Positions 23,716-35,339 of a stretch of 64,000 nt of DNA are shown here, piece by piece (positions within the stretch are counted from its first letter, which is position 1; every line of letters starts with the position of its first letter). Origin of the DNA: Triatoma infestans (lineage: Eukaryota > Arthropoda > Insecta > Hemiptera > Reduviidae). The notes beneath the pieces were generated by a model. That model searched no databases. It was not told the DNA's origin and worked only from the letters and a program-made list of their open reading frames with translations. The position numbers and the translations under genes are program-made. The DNA lies in contig JAAEAF010003829.1 of the NCBI GenBank assembly GCA_011037195.1, forward strand, positions 1 to 64,000. Reading direction: 5' to 3'.

Positions 23716-24639
23716 TCATTTCTACTATCTCCCTTGTACTTGTAGCCCCCTTCCGCTACCTCTATATGATGTTACACACTAGATTTCTCTTTCTCTCTCT
23801 CTCTCTAGTATCTTGACAATACGGCTGCCAGCTTCTCTTGTTACATGCATTTTGTGCATATGTTGATTTCGATGGGAGGTCGATAATCTGTTTCGTGAAG
23901 AAATCTGATAACCGAGAATTGATATCAGTGTTTCATATCAGATTTGTTTTCTAATTACTTTTTGGACATACTTAAATAAAAGGATAATTGAAACTTGCAT
24001 AAAAATACAATTAAGCAATAATTGCATTATTATTATATACCTAGGGACAACAATAGTTGCAGTATTACTGTTTGGCCATGAACTTATAGTTGCATACAAG
24101 TTTCTCTTTGTGTTCCTTTTAAATATAAATATATAAAATGTAAAAACAGTTTATGTGCATTCTATTGCATTATGACCTTGCAATGAATAGGTTTAAGTAT
24201 ATAGATATTACTATCGACTAATAAGTAAAATAGAGAATTGCCACGGCTAGATCGATAGTACATTAAAGTTCAGAGGTTGTGAAGGCGGTGACATTTAAAA
24301 GTAATTCTCCTTTAAAAAGCCAGCAATGATACCTCGCTAAGTTTTGTATACCACAACATTGTGACTTAGTAAAGTCATCACATACAAACATGGCGTCATC
24401 TATATAGAAATATATAATAAAAAGATAACGTCACACCCTTACAATAGGATGGTATTTTTATTATAAGAATTTCTAAAACTGTACAAATGGTGGGCGTACT
24501 GGATGAATTTAATGAGCAGTGAACCAACCAGCGGAGGATCGTAATGGAGTCAGCCGTTTAAATTTAGCTCTTATCAGCTGATTTCTTTTTAATGTTAAAA
24601 TTATATTTGTGACGTAATACCATAATTCTATGAATTTTC
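23716..24639. other. Non-coding stretch, no gene seen
   Basis: A CT microsatellite lies at 23786-23808. The rest is AT-rich with no coding signature. Confidence 0.5.
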
Positions 24640-24965
24640 TCTTAAGAGAATGTAAGAGAGCGATCGTGTCAAATTTCAAAAAATTGAGTTTTTCCCCGGA
24701 AATACCTATTTGTCCCGGGAATAGGGAAATTATTCTGTGTGTGGGAGGAAGGTAAAACTGGATACTGCGGTCAGGCCACAGCCACAGCAACTCACATCAA
24801 GCTTTCCATCAAAATCCATCAACCGAAACTGCAATTTTCCTGAATGATTTTTTTTTGTCAGTTTGAAATTTTTTTTCTTGAATTATTTATTTTAGTTGAT
24901 TCTAGAACGTTAGTATTAAAATGTTATTGAAGGTTATTCAATGTTACTGGCGTTGTCTATTCTGA
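24640..24965 (+). repeat. DR family fragment
   Basis: A TCTCTTAAGAGAATGTAAGA hairpin start, GCGATCGTGTCAAATTTC and CCCGGAAATACC are followed after a gap by AATCCATCAACCG and a TCAATGTTACTGGCGTTGTC block. Confidence 0.72.
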
Positions 24966-24984
24966 AGTACTATTTAACCACTTC

Positions 24985-25235
24985 ATTGTTAGGATGGTTC
25001 CGCACAGCTGGCAAGAATCAGAGATATTTTCCATGATAGTCTGCTTCATTTTGTGATCATCTACTGGTTTAGAGAGTGTATAAACTGATTTTACTCCTTG
25101 CAACTTTGTGTTATCACACTGTTTTATCAAGACATCCTGATGAAGGGCGAATACCCAAACCGGTCGATGACCACAAAATGGAGCAGGCTGTCACGGAAAA
25201 TATCTCTGATTATTTATCACTTCAAGCAGTAACAT
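24985..25235. repeat. Ribozyme-bearing repeat, copy B with an inverted partner
   Basis: The left part (24985-25066) is a minus-strand partial copy: TTCCGCACAGCTGGCAAGAA, TTTCCATGATAGTCTGCTTC and ATTTTGTGATCATCTACTGG. The right part (from about 25076) is a plus-strand copy with ATCACACTGTTTTATCAA, the core motif and GATGACCACAAAATGGAG plus CAGGCTGTCACGGAAAA. They meet head to head near 25070. The left copy is truncated within the core, so only one ribozyme-like motif remains. Confidence 0.72.
25133..25169 (+). ncRNA. Hammerhead ribozyme-like motif B, probably inactive
   Basis: CATC at 25133-25136 pairs with GATG at 25166-25169. CTGATGA (25137-25143) is a perfect core word. GGG/CCC gives stem II. 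The G that should precede AAAC (at 25157) is missing, and in hammerheads that G is catalytic. The GGTC triplet ends at 25165. I therefore call it a decayed copy. Confidence 0.55.
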
Positions 25236-26333
25236 CCAATCAACATGTATCCCCACCACCTCTAAATTTATGTTAGAACATCCGGCTAAAAATTTCCAAG
25301 TATAAACAAAATTTGTCTATTTTCTAATAATCGAATTAACTGTATTAAGAGATAGTCGTGTAAGGGTTCGTACCTTAAAAGTATAATTAGCGGCTGCATC
25401 AGGTTAGTAAAAACGTTATCAAATGAAAAACGGCCTAAAACTGAAGAAACTATATTTGGCTAAAAATCCGTTATGAGAGTGGATTGCGTACTGTCAAGGA
25501 AGGCCAACGAAACAAGAGTTTGGATGACCTTGATAAGACATCTTAGGTGCATGGTGTCTCCATCTTGGAGATGGGCCATTGACAGCATTAAACTAACAAT
25601 ACCGTGTACAGTATTACTCACTTTGTACGGTCGTACAAATAGTACGGGCGAATGAGTGTAGTGGGGCCGTACAATCACCCGGCCACATCACCGCCAAAAT
25701 GTAACCGCACACAGTGCTAGCAACACACACACTCCACTACTTTATATACAATGACCACATACACACTTCAAATACTATATAGTAGTGGCAGCAGTTCGGC
25801 TCGTACTACAACGCACACCTCGAGCCGGCCAATCACCATCCCCCATCTACTACTGCCAATTCTCACTTCTCCTGCTGAGTCCAGTCTCTCTCAGTCTGTC
25901 TTACTCTATCGTAAAAAAACAAAAAAGACAAAAAAAAACTTTCCCATCCATTCATGACTAGACAATGTTGTTTTTGTGAATGAACAGTGCCAGACCGGAA
26001 ACAAGGCCATCAGAATATTACAAACACCGCACAAATGATTCATTTCTCCTCCTCAACCTCTGTATCTTTCATTGTCGTAGTTTTTTTCTCTTTAAAGTTT
26101 TGTTTTTATTTTTATTTACTTACTACTGACTCCACTACAGCATCACTAGTGTCTTTTCATTTACGTCACCACCTCTCTTTATTGTATTTTTTTTTAATTT
26201 GCTCATTAATGTCACGGCCAACTGAATTAGATCAGCTGATATTTTTTTTAAAAATCAGCCGTTAATGTAAACCTGTTCACGCACCCAAACACTACGAGTA
26301 TTCTACTCCGAGTGCTCTACACTGAGTTGTTCT
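25236..26333. other. Non-coding stretch, no gene seen
   Basis: Contains ACTCCACTACTTTATATAC at about 25731, similar to a segment at about 38549. Short frames at 25473-25678 on both strands are shadows without domains. A polypyrimidine-rich zone spans 26040-26200. Confidence 0.5.
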
Positions 26334-26386
26334 ATTTACTAATTCTATTTACTAGTTCTATTTACTAATTCTATTTACTAGTTCGA
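26334..26386. repeat. 26-bp direct repeat, two copies
   Basis: The word CTATTTACTA repeats four times, alternating ATT and GTT, giving two 26-bp units. It abuts the CGAAACTGAGTTTTCACCGG start of a DR fragment. Confidence 0.85.
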
Positions 26387-27060
26387 AACTGAGTTTTCAC
26401 CGGAAATACATATACGAAAAGAATATTTATAGAAAATGGTGTGCATGCGCAAGGGCGTGTGTGCTTTTTTGTGTCTGTGTGAGCAAAAGATCTCAACAAT
26501 TCCTAGAATGCTCCAAATTTCATATTCCGCTTACGTACCACTACCACCATAATGTGACAATAAGGTTTTGTGATAAACATCTATCAACCGGAAATGCATT
26601 TTTATTCAGTTTGCGCAATTTTCTCAAAAATAGCTCCAAGAAATTTCTTTAAACTTGGTTTACTATTTTTTTATTTTATTTATTTTGTGGTTTTGTCTTT
26701 TTTTTCGTTTACTATTTATTCACATCAATGCCTTCTTTGAACCATTCACCTGGGAATTTTTTTGGGGGGAAGGCAGGTTGCAGGGGACAAGCAATGTTGA
26801 GCTTTTCTCTAAAGTAGCACTTGAGTTCAATGCCACCTATACAATATGAAAGTGCAATAAATGTATCGCTTGCGTTCCAAATTTGAAGAAAACTGGTTAA
26901 TGGAAAGTGCGAGTTTACTGAACTGACTTTTGGATGATTTGAATTGTCTCTAGGTTCGGCTGCTACGATTTTCTTTAAAACGGGAATACTATCTGCACAA
27001 ATATAAAACGTATCATTTATATAGGTAACATTTTTCCAGACAAATTGATTTTAAAGAGAA
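26387..27060 (+). repeat. DR family copy
   Basis: Family blocks appear in order: ACTGAGTTTTCACCGGAAAT, CATCTATCAACCGGAAATGC near 26580, AATAGCTCCAAGAAATTTC near 26630, GCTTTTCTCTAAAGTAGCAC at 26801, GAAAACTGGTTAATGGAAAG at 26887 and a second CTACGATTTTCTTTAAAAC block near 26963. The internal duplication of the family is visible here. Confidence 0.85.
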
Positions 27061-27061
27061 T

Positions 27062-27086
27062 CAACACACACACACATACACTCACA

Positions 27087-27119
<33 letters not shown>

Positions 27120-27149
27120 CATACACTCCACAACACACACACATACACT

Positions 27150-27183
<34 letters not shown>

Positions 27184-27184
27184 A
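27062..27184. repeat. CA/TA compound microsatellite
   Basis: Repeated CACACA runs separated by TACACTCACA words, ending in a TA run at 27166-27182. It lies between two plus-strand DR units. Minus-strand translation gives a cysteine/valine-rich shadow frame. Confidence 0.95.
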
Positions 27185-27185
27185 A

Positions 27186-27485
27186 ACTTTTTCTTACTAT
27201 TAGTAAGAGAAAGTATTTCGATTGTGCCAGAATTTCGAAATTTTCACCGAAAATACATGTTTTGGGTCCTCCGAATACGAAAAAATGTTTGTAACGAATG
27301 GTCTGTAGGTGGCTGCCTGTGTGTGAGTGTGTCTTATCGGAATATCTCAAAAACAAAAAGTGCCAGGAAGCTCAAACTTGATATTCCGTTTAGTGTCACC
27401 ACCGCATCAAACACCTGGTTTACTGGCAAAATTACATCAACCGGAAATGACTCTTTACTGAATGTTTCTTTTCTGTGTCCTGGGT
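27186..27485 (+). repeat. DR family copy (5' half)
   Basis: ACTTTTTCTTACTATTAGTA with AGAGAAAGTATTTCG keeps the junction hairpin. GTGCCAGAATTTCG, GAAAATACATGTTTTGGG, ATATCTCAAAAACAAAAAG, TGATATTCCGTTTAG and ATCAACCGGAAATGACTC follow in order. It stops abruptly near 27480. Confidence 0.85.
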
Positions 27486-28503
27486 GGCAGGTGGCCACGT
27501 AGAAGACTTAGGTTGCAAGATCTGGAAGATGATTTGAAACAGATCGGAATTATGTCAATGAAGAAGAAGATCGGGTGATAGGGAAGGAGGCCGAGGTCCA
27601 CTTCGTACCGTAGTACCGAGCAGAAAGTAGAAAGAAGAAGATTAAGAATGCCATAATAAGTTTTACCATGCCTAAGAAGGTAATATACATGTTTAGAACT
27701 ACAAGACAAAAAGTTAACCTGCTTATACATTAGATACAAAATACTAAACTCTAAAGTTTACATTAACCTTGGCAATATTGTCACCTTAAAAACAGATGGA
27801 GGAGGGAGGGAGATGTATTGTTTAGCATCACATATTGATATATTTGGTCGCAACAATACCAAACGACTATACATTTATATCTCCGTGGACATGCCTCATT
27901 ATACTTTATTATCAACTTACACACACATTTATATATATATTTTTTTTTGCATGCTATATTTATTTGGTAACCTTTACCGAATAAATATTTCCGATGGAAA
28001 CTGTACGTAAATAATGTGATCAAGCAAAATCTGCCAGTAGAGTTCGCTCAATTGTCACTTTCTTTTATAGTCTTTTGAAAAAAGCACTCACACAAACTAC
28101 AATTTTCTCTCACTACACTTTACTTCCTTCAAACTTGGTATGTTTACAAAATTTTAATATTATATGTACATCTGGGACAGCCGACAGGTGGGGGTGGAAG
28201 CATGAATTTCCAGCTCCCGTAGAACGCCCCTTAAAATGTAATACTTGGAAAAACGTTTCATACCAAAGTGCCACAAGGCCTAGTTAGTTGGTCAAGTCCA
28301 AACAAGCTCATGGAGCAAACTGTTTCTTCAAAGACAACGGAAATTTTGGCGAAACATTTATTTCTTATTAATAATACAACTGTATAATAAAGTAAAATAG
28401 CGCTTTAGAGAAAAACATAACCCCAGTCTTCCACCAAAACAACCTAACAAATTTTACCTGGAAAATGTTTCACATGTGTTTGTGTTTCACATGTTTCACC
28501 TGT
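27486..28503. other. Non-coding stretch with minus-strand DR scraps
   Basis: AATATTTCCGATGGAAACTG near 27981 and ATGTTTCACATGTG near 28465 are minus-strand family words, as is AGCGCTTTAGAGAAAAAC near 28401. A T-run and TA run lie at 27929-27949. No gene is seen. Confidence 0.55.
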
Positions 28504-29080
28504 AGTTTTTACTTTCTGTTACCCCCCCCCCCCCCCAGTAAGAGGAAGTATTGCGATCGTGCCAGATTTTCGAAATTGACTTTTCGCCGGAAATACATGT
28601 TTTAGGAGTACGAAAAAATGTTTCTAGCCAATAGTTTGTATATGTGTTCACGAGTATGTGTGTCTGTATGTGTTAACAGAATATCTCAAAAACGAAAAGT
28701 CGCCGGAAGCTCTAACTTGGTATGCCATCATATCACACACGAAGATTTCGGGCAAAATCCAGCCGATCGGAATCCAGCGACTTTACTGAATGGTTTTTCA
28801 CTTCTTCGTAATTTTCTCGATATCGGCAACGAGACGATTTTCTTTAAACTTTGTTCAAACTATCTACACACATAAATCAATTTCATTTGAAACATTTTGG
28901 GGGTTCAGAGGGAACAGTAACGTTAAGCTTTCCTCTAATAAAATGTATGGTTACACTACCATAATAATTATAATTACATAATAATTATTTATATTACGTA
29001 TAATATATATTCTTACATATATTTAATTATATCCTATTTACAATATTAATATGCATAAGAAGCATTGCTAGAATTCCAAA

Positions 29081-29331
29081 ACCCTATGGCGCAACAGCCC
29101 ATGAAGGACCAAGGCCCCAGACGGCGTTTGAATAGGGGGCGTGTGGTAAGCACGCCGCAGTTCCCACGCCGTTGATTTCCAGGCCTTCGCTACGTAGGGC
29201 GCTACTAACGGTAGCTTCCCACTTTTTATTCCGATGCTGGGGCAACAACGACTTTGCCCTCACGGCAATCGAACCCTGCATTCTCGCACGAAAGGCGACT
29301 GCGCTAGCTACTAGACCAACGCGTGAGGACT
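29081..29331 (-). mobile_element. tRNA-derived SINE with 12-bp target duplication
   Basis: TAGAATTCCAAA flanks the element at 29069-29080 and 29332-29343, an exact duplication, and the flanks join into normal DR sequence. On the minus strand TGGTCTAGTAG (29308-29318) fits RNA polymerase III box A and GGTTCGATTGCC (29264-29275) fits box B, at tRNA-like spacing. The body is GC-rich compared with the surroundings. The 65-codon minus-strand frame inside is not a gene. I do not know the family name. Confidence 0.9.
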
Positions 29332-29358
29332 TAGAATTCCAAATTTGAAAGAAAATAG

Positions 29359-29754
29359 TGTAACGCAGCCAGTGGTGCCATCTAGGAGAGGGAGTAGGAA
29401 CCTCAAGTTCTCTTGTGGCCGCTAGGAAGGCTGGCGACGCGCTCTAGTTATTTCTGGAAGGATTGAGGAGATTCTAGAAGATTCTCCACCGGTATAAATA
29501 GTGGGACCGCAGAGAGTTTTGCAGAATTTTCTAGTTACAAACGAAGTGTACGTTTGTGGAAAGTGTATAAAAAGTGAACAAAGTGAACTTTTGGGGTTTA
29601 AACTGTGAATTAATTATCATTAAGTGTTGTATTTTGTAATTTATTGTGTATAACAATAAATTGGTGTTTTCTTAATTGACGTTTAGAGTATTTTACCTAT
29701 ACGAACCCACTTAAAACTAGTTGCAGTAGCTAGTTTAGAGGGAAAAACGTTACA
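29359..29754 (+). mobile_element. Solo LTR of an LTR retrotransposon
   Basis: The 396-bp segment starts TGTAACG and ends CGTTACA, so its ends are inverted repeats with the canonical TG...CA. ATAG flanks it at 29355-29358 and 29755-29758, a 4-bp target duplication usual for Ty3/Gypsy-type integration. A TATA box (TATAAATA, 29493-29500) and a poly-A signal (AATAAA, 29655-29660) define plus orientation, with the transcription start probably near 29525. No internal region or second LTR is present, so it is the product of LTR-LTR recombination. The parent element cannot be identified. Confidence 0.9.
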
Positions 29755-30160
29755 ATAGGTTAACCGGAAAGTGCGACTTTCCAAAATAAGTTTTCAAATT
29801 GTTTGGAATTTTCTCCAAAACGAGCACAGTGATTTTCTTTAAACTAACGCCCAGCAACAAACATGGCGCTTTTATTTGAAACATTTTTCCGCCAAAAATG
29901 ATTACTGATTGCATGGATTTCCGGAATTTGTGGCGCTGAGTTTTCAACAGTGTTTGGTTTGTTCAATGTTGTTGGCGCTGTCTACTGGACTATAATGTAA
30001 CTGTGACTCCTACTACCTGCCTGGGTAGATACTTGCCCCCCCCCGCTACCTCTACATTTAATGTTGGGACAAATGAATAAAATTTGAAGTGTAAAGATAA
30101 TTTGTCATTTTATAAATAATTCTATTACCAACAGTAAGAGCTAAAGTGGTGGGATGTTTC

Positions 30161-30759
30161 CAAACAGATCTTTCTGCCCGATTCTATAACATTTTACTTG
30201 TATCAAAATTTGCCTAGTTAATTGGCACATTTAGTATGTTCATTGATTAGGAACAAATAGAAGACGTTTAGGATAATGAACCTAAATAAGGGGATTTATA
30301 AATATTTGTATTATATTTTATTTATAATGATCATTGAATGAGGTTGGCGCACCTGTCTTAGAACAATATATTTTACCTACTAATGTAATGTCTGTCCTCA
30401 AAAATTGGTCGTTAATTACCTGTCCTGTGATAATAGGTAGGTACTAAACTTCTCTCTCTCTAAGCTACAGTTATTTCTCTTCAAAAACTTGTATACCATT
30501 TCTAAAAACAGCTATTTTAAGGTTTATAAAAGATAATAAAATATATTTTATAGTTGTATGGTAAAATTGTACAAAATAAAAACTTTCAAATTAAACAACT
30601 GTCGCCATACTGTTTTTATCAATAAATAATTTATAGTAAGCAGGAGTAATAAATTTGGCGAGTATTGTTCAATGTCTATATGTATTATGTTCGGCTATTA
30701 TTAGGTTTTTATTGTTAGTGGAAACTTGGCCAAGTATTATCTGAATGTACTCGTATTTT
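30161..30759. other. Non-coding stretch, no gene seen
   Basis: AT-rich with a short CT run near 30450. No recognisable element. Confidence 0.5.
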
Positions 30760-31670
30760 ACTTTCCCTCACTAGATGAAGTATCTGCAAACATACCAAAT
30801 TTCCATTAACGAGTTTATAACGGAAATATATGTTTCGAGACACCCTGAGCACAAAACCAATAGTTTTAGCCAAAGTATATGTGTGCGCTCTGTGTCTATG
30901 TGTGTGTGCTATACGTGTGAACAAAACCACACACACACACAAATTGTAGGAAGCAAAAACATGTTATTCCGTTTCAGGGTACCATCATCACCTCATCTGA
31001 CACGAAGTTTTCGTTTCAAAATCCACCCACCAAAAGTGTGCCTTTATCAGATTTTTTTTTTTTTTTTTTTTAATTTTAGCGATTTTATTTTTGAAATTGG
31101 CTGCAACGATTTCCTTTAAACTTGGTACACTATTTATACATATACACGGCTAGCACTTTTCATTTGAAAGATTTCTCTAAGAATTTTTTTTTTGTTCAAT
31201 TTTTCGTGATTTTCTCGAAAATGGCTGCAATGATTTTCTTTAAACTTGGTGTACTATGTACACACATAGAAATACCTATCTCTTTTATTTCAAACATTTT
31301 CCCGGGAAAATTGATTTTTAGCAACAGCAGCGTTAAGCTTTTCTTTGAAATATTACTCGAGTATAATATACGGTTTTACCACTTACAAAATAATATTACA
31401 CATTAGAAGCATTGATTGCACTCCAAATTTGAAAAATCGATTAACCGGAAGTGCAATTTTACAGAATTATTTTTTGGAATTTTCTCAAAAATGATTAACA
31501 ATTTTCCGTTAAACTTGGAATGCTTGCTACATAATAGAAACTTTTATTTGAAACATTTTATTGAACAAAGTTATTTTAGAGGTCTGTCTGATAGTTTAAA
31601 TTTAAATTTGCACAATTTGCTTGATTTTGACATAAACGGTTTCACATTGGCCGCTGAGGTATACAAGTAA
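30760..31670 (+). repeat. DR family copy with repeated middle module
   Basis: Begins near ACTTTCCCTCACTAGATGAAG and passes the GGAAATATATGTTTCGAG and AGTGTGCCTTTATCAG blocks. The module around GGCTGCAACGATTT appears at 31101 and again at 31223 (GGCTGCAATGATTTTC), each followed by AAACTTGGT and an ACTAT...ACACA word. The TTAACCGGAAGTGCAATTTTAC block is at 31442. Open frames at 30775-31670 translate the repeat. Confidence 0.82.
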
Positions 31671-33055
31671 AACCCCCACTACCATTTTTATCACCAGCCC
31701 AATTAAACATTGTTAACATTTCAATTTTAAAGAAAATTTCTCGATTAAAATTTCATTAATTAAAATTAGAGAAACTGAGTGTTTCACACAGATTTTTTTT
31801 TAGATGGATTCGATTCGTGTGAATTCGGTTTGTATGCAAAATATTGTTTCTAAAACTCGGCCAAATTAAATGCGCCACAATAATTGCAAAAGTTTGAAAA
31901 CAATTTGCACAAATAAAATTTGAAAATTACAAAATAAGAGAAGGATCAGTAAATTTTGTGAGTAAGTATTTTAATAGTGTCATTTTCGTTTTACGAAAGT
32001 CGATATATCCACCGGAAATACCCGGGTTACAGGAAAAAAAGTTTTCAGCAAATGCTCTGTGTGTGTTTGTATGAATGAATAAATTATCTCAAAAAATGGG
32101 AACAGTCGTAGAAAGCTCAAACTCCATAATGTGTTTACAGGCTGATTCTATATTTTGGAACGAAGGTTTCTTTAATGAATTTTTTTTTTTAATTATTGTT
32201 TGTGCAGAACAAGGGTTGTAACACCGTGATCTGAACACTACAAAGAAGTCAAAATACAAAGAAAAGGAGAATAGACTATTCAGCATCATCGTACATTGAT
32301 AAAGATGTGTTTGTCCCACTTGTTAAATCATATTATCTATTAATAGCTAGATGATCAACAATGCTGTCATTAAATATGTAAAAAACAAACATGTGAAGAC
32401 AGTATAAAATAGTTACTGTATTGTGTTGTAGATGGCGCAATGGTGCCACTCCAATGTGTTCAAGGTTTTTCCACTTGGAGTTCTCACTTGACTTGCACTG
32501 ATGCAGAGAGAAGGAGGATATTTAATAATAACTTTCCCAGCCAACTATTTTATTAACTTTTATACTTGGATAAATAAACAAATATATATGAATGTATATA
32601 TATGTATATATGGCGTGTGTTATGCGCGTGCGTGCGTTAGAGAGCGCAACCATCGCAGCAATAACGAGATGTTATGTTAGGTCAGGGTCCGGACGGAGTG
32701 AACGGCCGGAACAAACACACACATACTCACACAAAACTGCACCTACAGCATACAAACGACGACAACTGCACCACAGCTTTACTAAATTACAATCATACAG
32801 CATTATATTAGCAAGAGTTATGTAAAAAAAAAAAATATATAATATATTTATTTAAAATAATCAGCTGACTAAACAATACAACAACAGTCTGACCAACTTT
32901 AGAAAAAATTAAAATATTTGTACGTCTAAGTGTTATGCAAGTTTATTCAAAGTATCATGAACTTATGCATACAAACGATGAAAATGTAATCTGCCAAAAC
33001 ATAGATTCGAAAGCTTTATTAATGTTATTATCTATTAATTTGTCTAATTCTGTTG
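31671..33055. other. Non-coding stretch with a short DR scrap
   Basis: A plus-strand DR scrap near 31980-32110 has TTCGTTTTACGAAAG, CCACCGGAAATACCC and ATTATCTCAAAAAATG. A GTGCGTGCGTTAGAG segment near 32628 is the least AT-rich part. No gene is seen. Confidence 0.5.
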
Positions 33056-33420
33056 TTTTTTTTTCTACTTATTCTTATTCGAAAGAAAAGGTACAATGCC
33101 ATTGTGCCAAATTTCGAAAAAAGAAAAGATTTTAACGCAATTATTCAGAGAATTGGGTCCGAATCCGTTTCACTAAATCTATTACGCAAGTTTCGTTTAA
33201 AATCAAATCTTAACCGAGAGTGTGATAATCTGAGTGTTTTTTTAGTTTTTTGCCGCAATATTAAAAAAAAAAACACCCCAACGATTTGCTTTATTTTTAA
33301 ACTTGGGAATACTTAGTACGGACATTTACGCCTAAAATTATCTTGGAAATTGTTTTTTGTTGAGTTTTAGGGCGGCCATGTGTGACGATAAACTGAACCT
33401 TTTTAGCTTTGTTACAGTGT
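33056..33420 (+). repeat. Degenerate DR fragment
   Basis: TATTCGAAAGAAAAGG, GTGCCAAATTTCG, TCTTAACCGAGAGTGTG near 33209 and CAACGATTTGCTTTA near 33278 are weak but ordered matches. Confidence 0.5.
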
Positions 33421-34120
33421 AATTATATGTCAGCGTTTAGTTAGAGAGAGTACACCAACAACACCAACTAAATCTTTAGATTTAAGTTTGAAAAATATTT
33501 TTCAATTTACCACTGTTATATAATTGCATATAATTGTTACATAATTGCATATAATTGTTATATAATCGCAGAAAGATATGTGTGTGTGTGTTTCACAGAA
33601 CAGTATATTTATTTAAAGGAAAGACGAGGAGAAGTTTATAGTTACAGTTTCTAAGCAGACTGGCAGAGACATGGAGTTCTCACACTCTTTTTCAGATATG
33701 GACAGATATTGATCGAGTCACAGCCTGGTACCTACTAATTCCGACAATTTTCTAAGTACGAAAAATAGACACGAAAGTAGTTCACCCGAATATAACACTA
33801 ACTGTTCCCTCCACAACCCAACGCAATAAAAGGCGGAATGAAATCAGTAAAAAAAAAAAAAAAGTCCTTCGTGTAAAATTATGTTTCCTAACTTGAAATA
33901 ATCGCCATAGACTTTCCTCAGATGGGAGGGGGGTGTGTGTACTGTAGCCTTATTTGTACGGACCTTAGCACGTCCCTGTGTGAATTCCAGCGAAACACGT
34001 AGTAGTTTGATATATCAATCAAACTTACAAAAAATTAGGCCCTGATGAGTGCAACCTCTTGAAAATAGAAAACCACGGGCTAGATATACTAAGCGTTTAG
34101 GCTTTTACAGATAAGTCTAT
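33421..34120. other. Non-coding stretch with a small direct repeat
   Basis: At about 33518-33570 the word TATAATTGCATATAATTGTT occurs twice with a third partial copy. The rest shows no gene and no known element. Confidence 0.55.
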
Positions 34121-35339
34121 CTGAAGAGCTATATATAAAAGAAATCTGGTGTGAAACTGCTATTATAATTCTAACTGACAAATTTATTTCAAATCTGGAA
34201 CCTTCAGTATATGTTTATCCGCAGGAGCAAACATTGAAACATTAAATGCAGTAATGTAGTAACCCAGCTCCGGTTATCGGATTTTTTTGAAATCTACGTA
34301 TCAGTTTCTATGATCGTTCCTTTAAAATATCTAAAGTTTCAGCTTGTTGCGAATTTTCGTTTTTTTTTTAGACTCAGTCGCCAACAATATTTCATCATAT
34401 TCGCATTTGAAGAGACCGGGTGTAAATTAGCAATTATTGTTTTCATCGTTACGATTATTTTTGACTGTTAATTTAATAAAATAATTTGATAATATAAATT
34501 GTTTAATTAAAAATTGAAAAAACAAACGTTTTTTTATAACGGCACTCCTGGATTAAAACGAAGGAAAAAATGGTCACCCTATATTATTTATTACACACTA
34601 CAATAATAAGAACACTGACACACACCGGGAAGTCACATCAGAACTTCTAGGTCGCTGAGTGATTGATTTTGAATCCATTCCATCTAAAGATTTCTACTTT
34701 GAATAATCTTTTTAAAAGTGAACGCATAATCTATATATAAATTATAAATGTTTAACATAATATTCTTTTTTACAAAGCCACAGACAGCTTTAATAAACAC
34801 AAATGTTAAAAAAAAAAAACAAGAAATACTCCAATTAAAGGATGTAGTATCACTCTTGCGTGCGTATTAATCTGATGGGAGGAAACAAGATGCCTAATTA
34901 CTCAATCACACCACACCCGCAGGAAAGGGCAAAAGAGAAGGACAGGAAATGCATTTCATTGCCACACCTTAAATTGCAACTAAAACAAAAAAATAGTTGC
35001 GGTTTTAAATCGAAACAACTTCTCCCCTAACTATAATCATTATAATACCGACGAACTTGTATTTTGGCGCTGAATTTTCACCGGTGTTTAATAAAAGTGT
35101 TTTTTATCACTTTTATTGAGACATTAAAATCCTTGGAGGAGGGGAGTAGCCTACGAAGTGACTATTATGATGCAGATGACATTGATAAGTACTTGAGTTT
35201 TGCACAAAATTTTGTATTCGCCAATATTTCCAAATTAAATTAAATTGGCCACACTGGAAATGTTTTCATTTTAAACAAAATAAAACGAAAATCCTTGTTT
35301 CAGGGTAATTTACTTAGTAAAATTACTCAGTAATTAAAG
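34121..35339. other. Non-coding stretch with minus-strand DR scraps
   Basis: AATCTGGTGTGAAACTGC (34143) is the family terminus and CTCCGGTTATCGGATTTTTT (34268) a middle block. The region 34480-34620 holds nothing recognisable. No gene is seen. Confidence 0.55.

Larger units (their letters stand above)
28504..30160 (+). repeat. DR family copy with two nested insertions
   Basis: It starts with ACTTTCTGTTAC, a C-run and AGTAAGAGGAAGTATTGCG at 28510-28555, then GATCGTGCCAGATTTTCG. It runs through AAGCTTTCCTCTAATAAAAT at 28924, is broken by a SINE (29081-29331) and a solo LTR (29359-29754), resumes with GGTTAACCGGAAAGTGCGAC at 29757, and ends with TTGGCGCTGTCTACTGG (29960) and CCAACAGTAAGAGCTAAAG (30128). 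Without the insertions it is about 1 kb, which helps define the family's length. Confidence 0.9.

Noticed and set aside
27051..27356. Cysteine/valine-rich 101-codon frame
   Set aside because: It is the reverse translation of a CA microsatellite.
29084..29281. 65-codon frame with balanced composition
   Set aside because: It lies wholly within a SINE bounded by a 12-bp target duplication.
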